Assembly (NCBI GenBank): GCA_964627055.1
Contig: CAZVGV010000003.1
Location: 1-64,000, forward strand
Direction of reading: 5' to 3'
DNA: 64,000 bases
Origin: JBBTQS01 sp964627055
GTDB taxonomy: Bacteria > Patescibacteriota > Patescibacteriia > Magasanikbacterales > JBBTQS01
Shown: piece by piece, positions 35,968-43,463 of the stretch
Numbering within the stretch: the first letter of the stretch is position 1
Layout of the letters: each line of letters opens with the position of its first letter
Notes under the pieces: generated by a model
The model's input: the letters and a program-made list of their open reading frames with translations, nothing else
Told to the model about the DNA's origin: nothing
Database searches by the model: none
Made by a program: the position numbers and the translations under genes

Positions 35968-35992
35968 TGGGGTGAAGTGGGGAACCATGGAG
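35968..35992 (+). promoter_or_regulatory. MraZ operator: three TGGGN-type repeats with 5-nt spacers
   Basis: TGGGG (35968-35972), 5 nt, TGGGG (35978-35982), 5 nt, TGGAG (35988-35992). This equals the known E. coli MraZ site layout (TGGGN repeats every 10 bp in the mraZ leader). It lies between the -10 and the mraZ start, so MraZ probably represses its own operon. The last repeat could double as a weak SD. Confidence 0.85.
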
Positions 35993-36002
35993 CCCACCAC
36001 AT

Positions 36003-36443
36003 ATGTCCATGTTTATCGGCGAGTACCAGCACACGATGGACGAAAAAGGCCGAGTAGCAATACCTGGCTCATTTCGTGCAGCGTTTCGTGCGGGGCTCGT
36101 AGTGACCCGTGGCATTGATGCGTGTCTCTTCGTCTACACGCGGAAGCGTTGGGACCAGCTTGCAAGTCAGCTTGCAAAGCTTCCAATGAACCAGGCTCAT
36201 TCGCGTGCCTTCGCCCGGCTCATGCTTGCGGGTGCGATGGAGTTGCGACTGGATAGCCAGGGACGCATTTTGCTTCCGGAATATTTGCGTACGTTTGCGG
36301 CGCTCACGCGCGAGACTGTGGTCGCAGGACTCTACGATCGTCTCGAGCTCTGGGACAAGGCTGCCTGGGAGGCGTACAAGCGTGCGACAGAAAAGGATTC
36401 GGCAACGATTGCCGAACAGCTCGGGAATTTGGGAATCGCATAA
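36003..36443 (+). CDS. mraZ: Transcriptional regulator MraZ
   Basis: 146 aa AbrB/SpoVT-fold regulator of the division and cell-wall (dcw) cluster. Both tandem DXXXR motifs are present (DEKGRVAIP near residue 15 and DSQGRILLP near 84). ATG 36009 (MFIGEYQHT) is an equally good start. The three-repeat operator just upstream supports autoregulation. It heads mraZ-rsmH-ftsL-like, but the usual following genes (ftsI, murE, murF, mraY) are not here. Confidence 0.95.
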   Translation: MSMFIGEYQHTMDEKGRVAIPGSFRAAFRAGLVVTRGIDACLFVYTRKRWDQLASQLAKLPMNQAHSRAFARLMLAGAMELRLDSQGRILLPEYLRTFAALTRETVVAGLYDRLELWDKAAWEAYKRATEKDSATIAEQLGNLGIA

Positions 36444-36448
36444 GGGGT

Positions 36449-37330
36449 ATGCGCCACATTCCTGTATTACGACAAGAAGTGCTCGCGGCACTCCAGCTCT
36501 CGCCCAACGTAACGGTTGTTGATGGGACGCTTGGAGATGCGGGACACTCCGAGATTATCCTCGCGGCCACAGCGCCGCGGGGCAAGCTCATTGGTATTGA
36601 TGCTGATCCTGAGGCGATTCTCAGGAGTAAGCATTATCTTGCAGAGTACGGCGATCGCGTTGCCTTTGTGCGCGAATCGTTTCGTAATATCGAATCAGTA
36701 GTCGCTGATGTGCTCGGTACGCCGGTGCACGCAGTGCTTCTTGACCTAGGGTGGTCCACACCGCAATTCCATGAACGTGGTCGTGGATTCTCGTTCGAAG
36801 GTGAGGAGCCTCTCGACATGCGATTTGACGCAGGTCTGGCTGGTACAGAGACGGCTGCTGAGATCCTTGCTACACGGTCACCACAAGAATTAGCAGTATT
36901 GTTCTCTCGGTACGCTGATGAGGACAATGCGATGAATATTGCGCGAGCCATCGTTGGTGAGCGTGGGAAGCATCCGATACGAACTACGCGAGATCTTGTT
37001 GAAGTCATTCTACGTGTTACACGAGGTCCGCGTGGCAAAATTCATCCTGCAACACGGGTGTTTCAAGCGTTACGTATTGCAGTGAACGATGAATTTGGCG
37101 CGTTGCAAGAAGGACTTCTTGGAGCAATTAATGTCTTGGAGCCAGGTGGGCGTCTTGCGGTGATTACGTTCCATTCCGGTGAGGATCGAATTGTGAAGCG
37201 CTGTTTTTCCATCCATCCAGGAGTTGATGTCATCACCAAGAAGCCGATTGAACCAACGCTAGATGAAGTTCGTGATAATCCACGAGCTCGAAGTGCCAAG
37301 CTTCGTGTAGTGCAAAAAAAGCGTGTATGA
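36449..37330 (+). CDS. rsmH: 16S rRNA (cytosine1402-N4)-methyltransferase RsmH
   Basis: 293 aa SAM-dependent enzyme that methylates N4 of C1402 in 16S rRNA. Typical motifs: HIPVLRQEVL, VVDGTLGDAGHS (SAM loop), GIDADPEAI, LLDLGWSTPQ, GFSFEGEEPLDMRFD and the C-terminal VITFHSGEDRIVK. It starts 5 nt after mraZ and overlaps the ftsL-like gene by 4 nt (ATGA). Usual length is slightly above 300 aa. Confidence 0.97.
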   Translation: MRHIPVLRQEVLAALQLSPNVTVVDGTLGDAGHSEIILAATAPRGKLIGIDADPEAILRSKHYLAEYGDRVAFVRESFRNIESVVADVLGTPVHAVLLDLGWSTPQFHERGRGFSFEGEEPLDMRFDAGLAGTETAAEILATRSPQELAVLFSRYADEDNAMNIARAIVGERGKHPIRTTRDLVEVILRVTRGPRGKIHPATRVFQALRIAVNDEFGALQEGLLGAINVLEPGGRLAVITFHSGEDRIVKRCFSIHPGVDVITKKPIEPTLDEVRDNPRARSAKLRVVQKKRV

Positions 37331-37710
37331 AATTCCATGCATCGTACAGTTCAGTAGCCGCAGCACAGAATCCGCGAACGCGTGGAGTGATTCTTGCGTA
37401 TGCGCGACGTGCGTGCGCATGGGCAGTGCAATCTACGGGCGCGCGTGTGCTGATCCTTACACTGATTGTGGTCATTGGTGTGGCCTACATCGGTGTGATG
37501 AGCAGTGTTTCGACAAAAGGATACGAACTCAAACGCGTAGAACGGGAAGTTACTGCATTGCGCGATGCGAATGATCGCATGCAGATACACATTGCAGAAC
37601 AAGGATCATTGCGCAGAGTGCGTGAGCGTGTGCAGGCGCTCCACATGGTACCGATTGAAGGAGTCACCTTTGCATCTACATTAGTCCAACACCCTGTAGC
37701 TCAGCGATAA
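37327..37710 (+). CDS. FtsL/DivIC-like septum protein
   Basis: 127 aa bitopic protein: basic cytoplasmic N-terminus, one membrane helix (VLILTLIVVIGVAYIGVMSS, about residues 41-60) and a coiled-coil extracytoplasmic part with heptads (YELKRVEREVTALRDANDRMQIHI). Position directly after rsmH, size and topology are those of FtsL, the divisome coiled-coil protein. Sequence similarity alone is not diagnostic. Overlaps rsmH by 4 nt. Confidence 0.75.
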   Translation: MKFHASYSSVAAAQNPRTRGVILAYARRACAWAVQSTGARVLILTLIVVIGVAYIGVMSSVSTKGYELKRVEREVTALRDANDRMQIHIAEQGSLRRVRERVQALHMVPIEGVTFASTLVQHPVAQR

Positions 37711-37754
37711 ATAATCGATGAGTGATGGTCGTGGTCTCTTCGGAGATTTTTTGG

Positions 37755-37760
37755 TATACT
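37755..37760 (+). promoter_or_regulatory. -10 box (TATACT) for the 37769 gene
   Basis: TATACT ends 8 nt before ATG 37769, predicting a leaderless mRNA and a new transcription unit after ftsL. No clear -35. Confidence 0.5.
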
Positions 37761-37768
37761 ACGTGCGT

Positions 37769-38125
37769 ATGTCCATTGCATTATTCCAACAGGTGTTACT
37801 GCAGATATTGGGTGAGGCAGTGACGGGGCCGGTCTGGTGGTACACCGGCGGCGTGAGGCATGTGTCGCGATGGATGCGAGAGCAGGCAATTCGAACGTGG
37901 TATCGACTTGCGATTGGATTGTGGATGCGTAACATCTTGGTACCCATGTTCGGTCAGTATGACTGGCAGGGGCGTATTATTAGTTTTTTTATTCGACTGT
38001 TCCAGATCGTGGCGCGCATGATTGCGTTTGTGTTCGCACTGGTGTGGTTCTCGTTACTTGTACTCGCTTGGTGTGCAGCACCGATTGTGGTTTTGTACGG
38101 AATTTTTGCACCAATTTTTTCGTAA
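37769..38125 (+). CDS. Membrane protein preceding the Clp ATPase
   Basis: 118 aa with an amphipathic Trp-rich first half (VRHVSRWMREQAIRTWYRLAIGLWMRN) and a strong hydrophobic C-terminal segment (IVARMIAFVFALVWFSLLVLAWCAAPIVVLYGIF). No family recognised. ATG 37769 is chosen because the upstream extension would contain the TATACT box. It ends 6 nt before the membrane-anchored Clp ATPase gene and is probably co-transcribed with it, which suggests a membrane partner; this is inference. Confidence 0.7.
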   Translation: MSIALFQQVLLQILGEAVTGPVWWYTGGVRHVSRWMREQAIRTWYRLAIGLWMRNILVPMFGQYDWQGRIISFFIRLFQIVARMIAFVFALVWFSLLVLAWCAAPIVVLYGIFAPIFS

Positions 38126-38131
38126 GTTTCC

Positions 38132-40878
38132 ATGGCACAATCTCAAGCACCATCACTTGTCGTTTGCCCCAGCTGCCTTCCTGCTGGGAGACCGGACAGC
38201 GCCTGCACACAGTGTCGGGGTGCCTATTCTGGCATTCAGCATGAGGGAGTATTTCTCTATTGGGGGCGTGAGTTAACGCATCGGGCCATTCGTGTTCGCA
38301 TATTGACTGCAAAAATCGGTGGTCTGTTGACCTTTTCTGCGTTTGCGATTGGTATTGTGAGTTGGTTGCTGCTGTTGTACAGCGTTCGAGAAAATCCATT
38401 AGTCATCTTCACCTCAACATTTTGGTTTGGTGCAGAATCTCAAGCAGTTGGTTTTTGGATCGGGATGCTCGCAGTTCTCTATGGCATCATGCGTATCGTG
38501 CGCACACAACGTCGTTCTGTTCCTATTGCCGTACATGAATTGTGGGAAGATGCACCCAAGGAGGTTACAGATACACTCACGCATCCATGGGGTGCGAGTG
38601 GGTGGCATGGTGTAGCACAGCGTCATGATATTGCACAAAGCTTCTCTGCAGATGCACTCCGTACGACAGAGGATGCGTACGCATATGCTGAGCGTATAGG
38701 GTCTGCGGTGGTAAATCCGTATCACGTTCTCGCTGCACNNNNNNNNNNCTCCTGCATTTCCCAGAGATCCAAGGCATTTTTGTTCGGCTTGGAGTATCCG
38801 TGAATGAAATTGCTTCCGTGGCGCAGGCGCATGCAGAAGCACGCACTGGTCAAGGGCGCGCCCCTGCATATAGTGCTGAAGCCGTGGCGATTTTTTTCCA
38901 TGCGTACATCGAAGCACAAGCACAACGTCAGCAGTATGTCGGTCTGGCAGATATGTTGGCGAGTGTATACCGATTGGTTCCGCCTTTTGCAAAGGCGCTG
39001 AACGATCTTGGAATCGATGCACGACAAATGGATAACGTCATTGCATGGGTGCGCGTACGTCTGCAGTTGCGCGAAGCGTGGTCTCGCCGTCGTGAAGCAG
39101 CACGTCGTCGCCCGAAGGGGGACACAAACCGAGCCATGACCGCACTTGCCACACCATATCTTGATTCGTTGGCAGAAGATATGACGCGTATGGCAGCACT
39201 CGGGTATACAGGCGCACTTATTGGTCGTGAACATGAGTTGCAGACGATCTTCAGATCCCTGCAGGGTGGCAAGAAGAGTGTGTTGCTTGTTGGTGAAGAA
39301 GGTGTTGGCAAGGAGAGTGTAATCGAAGGGCTGGCAACGCGCATGGTCGAAGAATCGGTGCCGCCAGTACTTTCGGATAAGCGTCTCATGGTACTTACAG
39401 CATCACGATTGTTAGCTGGCGCCACTCCTTCGATGGCACAAGAGCGATTGCTTCATGTACTCAGTGAAGTACATCGTGCTGGGAATATCATTCTCTTCAT
39501 CCCAAATATCGAGAATATTATTGGCGTAAGTGAGGGTGAAGGTGGAAGTTTGGATGTCGCGAGTGTGTTGGCCCGTGAATTGCAATCCGGATCGATTTTG
39601 ATGTTTGCAACGACCACACCTGAGGCATATCGACGGTACGTACAGAGCACGTCTATTTCTTCTGCGTTTTCTCGCGTTGATATTCCAGAGATGAGCGTAG
39701 ATCAGGCGATTCGTGTGCTTGAGGCCAAGGCTGGCTACATTGAGTATGAGCACAGTATCTGGTTCTCATATGCAGCAATCGAGACTGCCGCACAGTTTTC
39801 CAGTCGGTATATTCATGAGGGCAAACTTCCTGACAAAGCGATTGTCGTGATTAAGGAAGCTGCCGAAGCTGTGAAGATGTTGCGTGGCAAGGATGCACTC
39901 GTTACTGCACAAGACGTGGCGAAGATTGTCTCGGACAAATCCAAGATTCCAGTAACGGCAGTCACTGAGGATGAGTCACAGAAGTTGCTTCGTCTCGAAT
40001 CCGTGCTCCATGAGCGTGTTATTGGGCAAGAAGAAGCAGTACGCGAGGTAGCTGCAGCATTGCGTCGATCCAGAGCACAGCTCACAAGCGGTAAGCGCAC
40101 TATTGCGAACTTCTTGTTCCTTGGTCCAACTGGTGTTGGTAAGACTGAATTATCGAAGACGGTAGCTGAGGTATATTTCGGCGGCGAGAAGCAGATGATT
40201 CGTCTGGACATGTCCGAGTTCCAGGATGCAACAAGTGCGATGCGTCTTATTGGTCAGCCAGGCGTGAAGGGGAGTGGTGTCCTCACGGAAGCAATCAAGG
40301 AAAAGCCATTTGCACTTCTGTTGCTTGATGAGTTGGAAAAGGCGCATCCGAATGTGTTGAATCTCTTCCTGCAAGTGATGGATGATGGTCGTATCACTGA
40401 TAGCACTGGATCTACCATTGATTGTACGAACATTATTCTTATTGCGACAAGTAACGCTGGAACACAGTATGTGCAAGAGGAAATGACTCGTGGCACGTCA
40501 TTTCCTGTGATTCAGGAGGCGTTGTTGCGCGGCAAGCTTTCGGAGTGGTATCGTCCAGAATTCCTGAACCGCTTTGATGCGATGGTGCTCTTCCGTCCGT
40601 TGGCTCAAAATGAGATTGGGAGGATTGCTGCGCTTATGGTGCATAGCATTGCACAGCGTCTGGAAGGTCAAGGAATTGGGTTGCGTATCGATGATGATGT
40701 GCTCGCGTATCTTGCACACGTTGGCTTCGATCCACAATTTGGTGCGCGTCCACTGCGTCGCGTAATCCAGGATCGTGTTGAGAATACGATTGCAGAACTA
40801 CTACTTGGAAAGAAGGTACATCGCGGAGATACTGTGCACTTCACGAACGAAGGTGTGCGCATTGAACAACCGGAGTAA
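38132..40878 (+). CDS. Membrane-anchored Clp/Hsp100 AAA+ ATPase with degenerate first ATPase domain (interrupted by assembly gap)
   Basis: One gene of about 915 codons, split by the 10-N gap at 38739-38748, which puts the two halves out of frame as assembled. Order: zinc-ribbon-like N-terminus (CPSC...CTQC, residues 12-28), two membrane helices (about 60-82 and 105-125), Clp N-domain repeats, AAA+ D1, AAA+ D2, D2-small domain. D1 has Walker A GEEGVGKE, lacking the usual T/S after GK, and IILFIPNIENIIG where Walker B should carry DE, so D1 is probably unable to hydrolyse ATP. D2 is canonical (GPTGVGKTE; LLLLDELEKAH). No IGF/VGF-type ClpP loop is seen. Likely a membrane-tethered disaggregase or unfoldase; substrates unknown. 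Confidence 0.88.
38739..38748. other. Assembly gap (10 N) inside the Clp ATPase gene
   Basis: The left side ends in the Clp-N motif NPYHVLAA; the right side resumes the same domain as LLHFPEIQGIFVRLGV only in the frame shifted relative to the left part. The gap size is therefore a placeholder; a true length of 1 modulo 3 relative to that needed (for example 8 or 11) restores one frame. Confidence 0.95.
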
Positions 40879-40884
40879 TTAGAT

Positions 40885-41976
40885 ATGGAGGCAGCTCTTC
40901 TCACCTTCGTTGTCGCATTCGTCGGTGCAGTACTTGTTACACCACTCGTTCGAAGCGGTGCACGGGCATTGGGTGTGCTTGATGTGCCTACATTGCCGCG
41001 CAAACAACATGCGCGCCCCACACCTCTTTTGGGTGGAACGGCAATTTGGATTGCATTTATTATCGCGGTGACTGCCGGATTGTACTGGTATCCAGGAGTT
41101 TTTGCAGGGTTGTCGGTGCTTTTGCTGGTCACGAACAACGAACTGTCTTGCANNNNNNNNNNCGTGCTCGCATCCGGTGTGCTGATGGTGGGTGGATATT
41201 TCGATGACCGATATGCGTTGCCGCCGCGTATTCAAATTCTTTTTCCGAGCATTGCTGCAATCATCATGGTTGTTGTAGGTGTTCGTATTGATACGGTTAC
41301 AAACCCAATAGGTGTTGGAGTACTCGAATTACCCAGTGTAGTGGCAATTGCGTGCACATGGGTATGGTTCATGGTGCTCATGTACACCACAAAGTTACTT
41401 GATGGACTCGACGGGCTTGCAACGGGCGTGAGCGCTATTGGTTCTCTGATGATCGTGGCACTTACTGCAACAGTGGCATTCTGGCAGCCGGATATTGGAG
41501 CACTCGCAGCAGCTGTTGCTGGCGCGTGCGTTGGATTTTTGGTGTATAATTTTCATAGAGCCTCAATCTTCCTCGGTGAAGGTGGGAGTGTGTTGCTTGG
41601 GTTTCTTCTCGGTACGTGTGCGATTGTTTCTGGAAGCAAAATTGCAACGACATTACTCGTGCTCGGTGTACCGTTTGCAGATATGATTCGTGTTGCGGTG
41701 ATGCGCTGGATTCGCCGTGCTCCAGTAACAGGGGGTGATGCAACGCATTTACACCATTTGTTGCTTCGTGCCGGGTTCAGTCACCGTACTACCGTATTGC
41801 TACTCTATGCATTCGCACTCACCTTCGGCATGACCACGCTTGTGGCATCGCCGTGGCAGAAGGCGCTGACCATTCTTGCTATTGTGCTGCTCACTTGGGG
41901 CATCGCAGCTGTCATCTTATGGGATTCTTCCGACGTAACAAAGAAAAGCAAATCAAACCGCCGAACAAAAAAGTAG
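40885..41976 (+). CDS. WecA/TagO/MraY-type undecaprenyl-phosphate sugar-1-phosphate transferase (contains assembly gap)
   Basis: About 363 aa polyprenyl-phosphate transferase with about ten helices, frame intact across the gap at 41153-41162. Diagnostic loops: LPRKQHARPTPLLGG, GGYFDDRYALPP, TKLLDGLDGLATG, NFHRASIFLGEGGS and DATHLHHLLLRAGFS. The HLHH loop favours WecA/TagO (GlcNAc-1-P transfer) over MraY. The conserved FLGD(T/S/A)GS acid is Glu here (FLGEGGS). It would start lipid-linked glycan synthesis that the rml/GT cluster could extend. It starts 6 nt after the Clp gene. Confidence 0.9.
   Translation: MEAALLTFVVAFVGAVLVTPLVRSGARALGVLDVPTLPRKQHARPTPLLGGTAIWIAFIIAVTAGLYWYPGVFAGLSVLLLVTNNELSCXXXXVLASGVLMVGGYFDDRYALPPRIQILFPSIAAIIMVVVGVRIDTVTNPIGVGVLELPSVVAIACTWVWFMVLMYTTKLLDGLDGLATGVSAIGSLMIVALTATVAFWQPDIGALAAAVAGACVGFLVYNFHRASIFLGEGGSVLLGFLLGTCAIVSGSKIATTLLVLGVPFADMIRVAVMRWIRRAPVTGGDATHLHHLLLRAGFSHRTTVLLLYAFALTFGMTTLVASPWQKALTILAIVLLTWGIAAVILWDSSDVTKKSKSNRRTKK
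41153..41162. other. Assembly gap (10 N) inside the WecA/TagO-like gene
   Basis: Run of ten N. The flanking reading frame is preserved across it, so the placeholder length may be right by chance. Confidence 0.95.
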
Positions 41977-42428
41977 TAGTAGTATTCCTCGTGATATTCG
42001 CTGCTGCTTTTTTGTACCTTTCTATCAAGCAATGGGGTGACCCGGTGGCGCAGGTGCAGATTCGGGACACTCGGATTCGTGTGGAGGTCGCCAACTCTGT
42101 TGAGGAGCATCGTCAAGGGTTGGGAGGTAGGTTGACACTCAAGAACGGGGAGGGGATGCTTTTCGTTTTTGCCTCGCCTGGGCAAATGGGGTTCTGGATG
42201 AAAGGCATGTATTTCCCCATTGATATCGTCTGGATGTATAAGGGAAAAATCGTGGATATTGCTCCGGAAGTCCCTGCACCAGCTACTCCGGACGCACCTG
42301 AATCTGAGCTCCCTCGGTACTACCCGAGATTGCCAGCGGACATGGTTTTGGAGGTTCCTGCGGGGTATGCACTGGCTAATGGCTGGAAGATCGGGGATTC
42401 GGTGCAGGTAGAGTTTGACAAAGAATAG
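41919..42428 (+). CDS. DUF192 (UPF0127) family protein, membrane-anchored
   Basis: 169 aa. N-terminal basic segment and one helix (VVVVFLVIFAAAFLYLSI), then a complete DUF192 domain: RQGLGGRLTLKNGEGMLFVF, MGFWMKGMYFPIDIVWM, and VLEVPAGYALANGWKIGDSV. The family is common in bacteria and archaea and its biochemical role is not settled. ATG 41919 is the only start that includes the helix; it makes the gene overlap the end of the transferase gene by 58 nt, which is long for this compact but usually 4-nt-overlap genome. Confidence 0.93.
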   Translation: MGFFRRNKEKQIKPPNKKVVVVFLVIFAAAFLYLSIKQWGDPVAQVQIRDTRIRVEVANSVEEHRQGLGGRLTLKNGEGMLFVFASPGQMGFWMKGMYFPIDIVWMYKGKIVDIAPEVPAPATPDAPESELPRYYPRLPADMVLEVPAGYALANGWKIGDSVQVEFDKE

Positions 42429-42437
42429 GGGTTGGGG

Positions 42438-42443
42438 TAGGAT
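42438..42443 (+). promoter_or_regulatory. Putative -10 box (TAGGAT) of rplU
   Basis: TAGGAT lies 21 nt before ATG 42465, downstream of a G-rich segment; no clear -35. Would give rplU a short leader. Confidence 0.35.
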
Positions 42444-42464
42444 AGTCCCGTTAGCAATACCACT

Positions 42465-42779
42465 ATGATGGCAATCATTGAGACCGGCAGCAAGCAATAT
42501 ATTGTAGAGCCGAACACCAAATTGACGATTGAGAAGCTTCCTCAGGCAGAGGGTGAGACTGTTGTCTTCGACAAGGTCCTTCTTCTCGTGGATGACAACG
42601 ATGGCTCGGTCCAGGTTGGTAAGCCATACATTGAAGGAGCAAAGGTAACGGCATCTCTCGACAAGCAGGGCTACGCAGACAAGATCGTAGTCATGAAGTA
42701 CAAGCCGAAGGTTCGCTACCGCCGCAAGAACGGCCACTGGCAGCCACAGACGACTGTTACTGTAAAGTCGATCGCATAA
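42465..42779 (+). CDS. rplU: 50S ribosomal protein L21
   Basis: 104 aa L21 (bL21). Typical start AIIETGSKQYIVEPN, middle VGKPYIEGAKVTASL and basic C-terminus YRRKNGHWQPQTTVTV. The usual partner rpmA (L27) does not follow; a strong terminator lies 14 nt after the stop and the next gene is unrelated. Start is ATG 42465 or 42468. Confidence 0.96.
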   Translation: MMAIIETGSKQYIVEPNTKLTIEKLPQAEGETVVFDKVLLLVDDNDGSVQVGKPYIEGAKVTASLDKQGYADKIVVMKYKPKVRYRRKNGHWQPQTTVTVKSIA

Positions 42780-42793
42780 ATTTCCTGCGCGCA

Positions 42794-42833
42794 AAACAAA
42801 ACTCACATAGCAAAAGCTATGTGAGTTTTGTTT
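42794..42833 (+). terminator. Intrinsic terminator after rplU
   Basis: Perfect 17-bp stem 42794-42810 / 42817-42833 (core ACTCACATAG / CTATGTGAGT) with loop CAAAAG. Flanking A-run and T-run make it usable on both strands. Confidence 0.95.
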
Positions 42834-42874
42834 TTGTGTTCGTGATGTAACGGTGCAATGACCTCACTGTCACC

Positions 42875-42903
42875 TTGACAATCACGAAAAAATAGTGTAT
42901 GGT
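42875..42903 (+). promoter_or_regulatory. Near-consensus promoter of the 42934 gene
   Basis: TTGACA (42875-42880), exactly 17 nt, TATGGT (42898-42903). Predicted start about 42910. Confidence 0.8.
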
Positions 42904-42933
42904 GCTTGGTCCCATCAATGCTAAAGGAGATGC

Positions 42934-43287
42934 ATGATGCATGTATTGGAGAATGGTGGTCCTGTGATTGACGTGCTGTTGTCGCCGATCATTCACATGC
43001 TCTGCGTATGGATGGTCGTGTCCTTCGTCGCGTCTATCCTCCTCGGAGAGAGTGGGTGGAAGTGGACGGTCGTGAAGCCCATGCTGTTTCTCGGAAAGCA
43101 ACTGGGGAAGTTTCTCCGGTGGTTTTGGAGAGAGGGTGCGAAACTTCTGTGGAACCTGCTCGCGAGTGTGTGCAGGTTTACCTGGAGGTGGCTCGTTCGG
43201 AGTACACGCGCACTCTGGAGACACTTCGCGACACGACGACGCCAACCAGCGCCTGCACCAGGCGGAGCGCCACCTCCGCCGCCGTGA
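42934..43287 (+). CDS. Small Trp-rich membrane protein of unknown function
   Basis: 117 aa. One clear membrane helix (SPIIHMLCVWMVVSFVASILLG, about residues 17-38), then a long basic Trp/Phe/Leu-rich amphipathic region (FLRWFWREGAKLLWNLLA and similar) and a Pro-rich tail (PAPAPGGAPPPPP). No family recognised. AAAGGAG lies 5-8 nt before ATG 42934/42937. Promoter, SD and following hairpin define a one-gene unit between rplU and the 43464 gene. G/C-ending codons distinguish it from rplU next door. Confidence 0.68.
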   Translation: MMHVLENGGPVIDVLLSPIIHMLCVWMVVSFVASILLGESGWKWTVVKPMLFLGKQLGKFLRWFWREGAKLLWNLLASVCRFTWRWLVRSTRALWRHFATRRRQPAPAPGGAPPPPP

Positions 43288-43315
43288 ACGCCGGCAACAC
43301 ACGCGTTCAAACCAG

Positions 43316-43340
43316 AGACCGTTGGTATCACCGACGGTCT
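43316..43340 (+). terminator. Hairpin after the 42934 gene
   Basis: AGACCGT (43316-43322) / ACGGTCT (43334-43340), 11-nt interior. The downstream tail is only moderately T-rich, so efficiency is uncertain. Confidence 0.5.
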
Positions 43341-43356
43341 TCTGCTATTTGTGTCG

Positions 43357-43385
43357 TTGACAAGAGCAGGAAAGTTGTGTATTGT
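43357..43385 (+). promoter_or_regulatory. Near-consensus promoter of the 43464 gene
   Basis: TTGACA (43357-43362), exactly 17 nt, TATTGT (43380-43385). Predicted start about 43392, at the first base of a 17-nt palindrome. Confidence 0.75.
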
Positions 43386-43391
43386 AGATTG

Positions 43392-43408
43392 TCGCGCATG
43401 ATGCGCGA
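43392..43408. promoter_or_regulatory. 17-nt palindrome at the predicted transcription start
   Basis: TCGCGCAT-G-ATGCGCGA, an uninterrupted 8-bp inverted repeat around one central base. Position at +1 suggests a repressor operator, or a 5'-terminal mRNA hairpin. Confidence 0.5.
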
Positions 43409-43463
43409 TGTTCGTTGCCAAAACCCAATTCCATTCCCACATGATGTGGAAAGGAAAAGTTCC

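Noticed and set aside
38800..40878. Separate Clp gene starting at GTG 38800
   Set aside because: The GTG is an internal valine of a continuous Clp-N domain; the split is caused by the placeholder gap.
43008..43463. N-terminal extension of the 43464 protein
   Set aside because: It would span the 42934 gene, its hairpin and the 43464 promoter; the SD supports ATG 43464.
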